Of a stretch of DNA of 5,014 nt, positions 4,761 through 5,014 are shown piece after piece. The DNA comes from WGMK01 sp046047315 (GTDB taxonomy: Bacteria > Hydrogenedentota > Hydrogenedentia > Hydrogenedentales > JAEUWI01). Location: the NCBI GenBank assembly GCA_046047315.1, contig JBJOID010000209.1:1-5014 (forward strand), in the 5' to 3' direction. Position 1 is the first letter of the stretch. Each line of letters opens with the position of its first letter. Both the position numbers and the translations under genes were made by a program. Below the pieces are notes generated by a model that was not told the origin of the DNA, made no database searches, and saw nothing but the letters and a program-made list of their open reading frames with translations.

Positions 4761-5014
4761 ATGTTCAAGCGCTTATTATTGGAACCACAGGGGCCACTCA
4801 CCTACCTGCTGGCGCTCATGCTTATCGTCCTCATCGCCATTGGCGCTGGACTCTGGGTGGGCTGGACGAGCGTTGGCTTCAGCCGTGTGCCAGGAATTTC
4901 CGCGTCCACCACACCCACACGAGGTCAGCGGACGAAGGCAGAGGACGTGCCTCTTAATGAGCAGGCGCCTCCACTTTTCTTAATGGCGGATCCGCATACC
5001 CCCGATGAATGGTC
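4761..5014 (+). CDS. Membrane-anchored protein, 5' part only, function unknown
   Basis: The frame is open from the ATG at 4761 to the window edge: 84 complete codons and no stop. AGAGG (4752-4756) stands 4 bases before the ATG, a short but usable ribosome binding site. Residues 1-10 (MFKRLLLEPQ) are basic and cytoplasmic in character, and one hydrophobic helix spans about 12-36 (PLTYLLALMLIVLIAIGAG is its first part). A Ser/Thr/Pro-rich, charged linker follows (about 44-70), then APPLFLMADPHTPDEW at the edge. This reads as a single-pass anchor with an extracytoplasmic domain lying beyond the window. The gene follows the glycosyltransferase by 84 bp on the same strand, so a role in the same surface-glycan locus is possible but unproven. 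I do not recognise the family from this fragment. Confidence 0.65.
   Translation, partial: MFKRLLLEPQGPLTYLLALMLIVLIAIGAGLWVGWTSVGFSRVPGISASTTPTRGQRTKAEDVPLNEQAPPLFLMADPHTPDEW

Noticed and set aside
4442..4957. Plus-strand open frame overlapping the glycosyltransferase 3' end and the last gene
   Set aside because: It is out of frame with both, shows no recognisable motif, and would compete with a frame carrying a clear membrane helix and ribosome binding site from 4761.

Overview
The window most likely comes from a free-living bacterium of moderate to high GC. The planctomycete-type cytochrome/DUF1549 protein at the left edge points to Planctomycetota, Verrucomicrobiota, Hydrogenedentota or a relative. 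The CFI-box protein beside it fits the same broad group but does not settle the phylum. No rRNA, tRNA, CRISPR array, transposase or integrase gene is visible.

Layout: four genes lie on the minus strand and two on the plus strand, diverging from a gene-free stretch of about 517 bp (3158-3674). Minus strand, in transcription order: a 55-residue YqaE/Pmp3-family membrane protein (3157-2990); a 35-residue very hydrophobic peptide (2866-2759); a GC-rich hairpin that may be a terminator (2702-2735); a 512-residue exported protein with a C-terminal CFI-box region (2681-1143); and, 68 bp further on, the first 358 residues of a PSCyt1/DUF1549 cytochrome-like protein that runs off the left edge. Plus strand: a GT2-family glycosyltransferase (3675-4676) and the beginning of a protein with one N-terminal membrane segment (from 4761, running off the right edge).

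The most unusual part is the non-coding DNA. The leader of the Pmp3-family gene can form a long nested hairpin with two competing outer stems. Next to it lies a 108-bp imperfect palindrome (3333-3440) whose ends match the R-box consensus of integron attC sites, though nothing else suggests an integron. The two small membrane-protein genes share an identical nine-base ribosome-binding segment at the same distance from their ATG. The glycosyltransferase has an extended -10 promoter ending 8 bases before its ATG and no Shine-Dalgarno sequence, so its mRNA may be leaderless.

How the genes work together: the two small membrane-protein genes look like one transcription unit. The CFI-box protein and the PSCyt1 protein are probably co-transcribed, and both carry export signals. 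The glycosyltransferase and the following membrane-anchored protein may belong to a surface-polysaccharide or glycoconjugate locus continuing to the right. No single pathway linking all six genes can be shown from this sequence.
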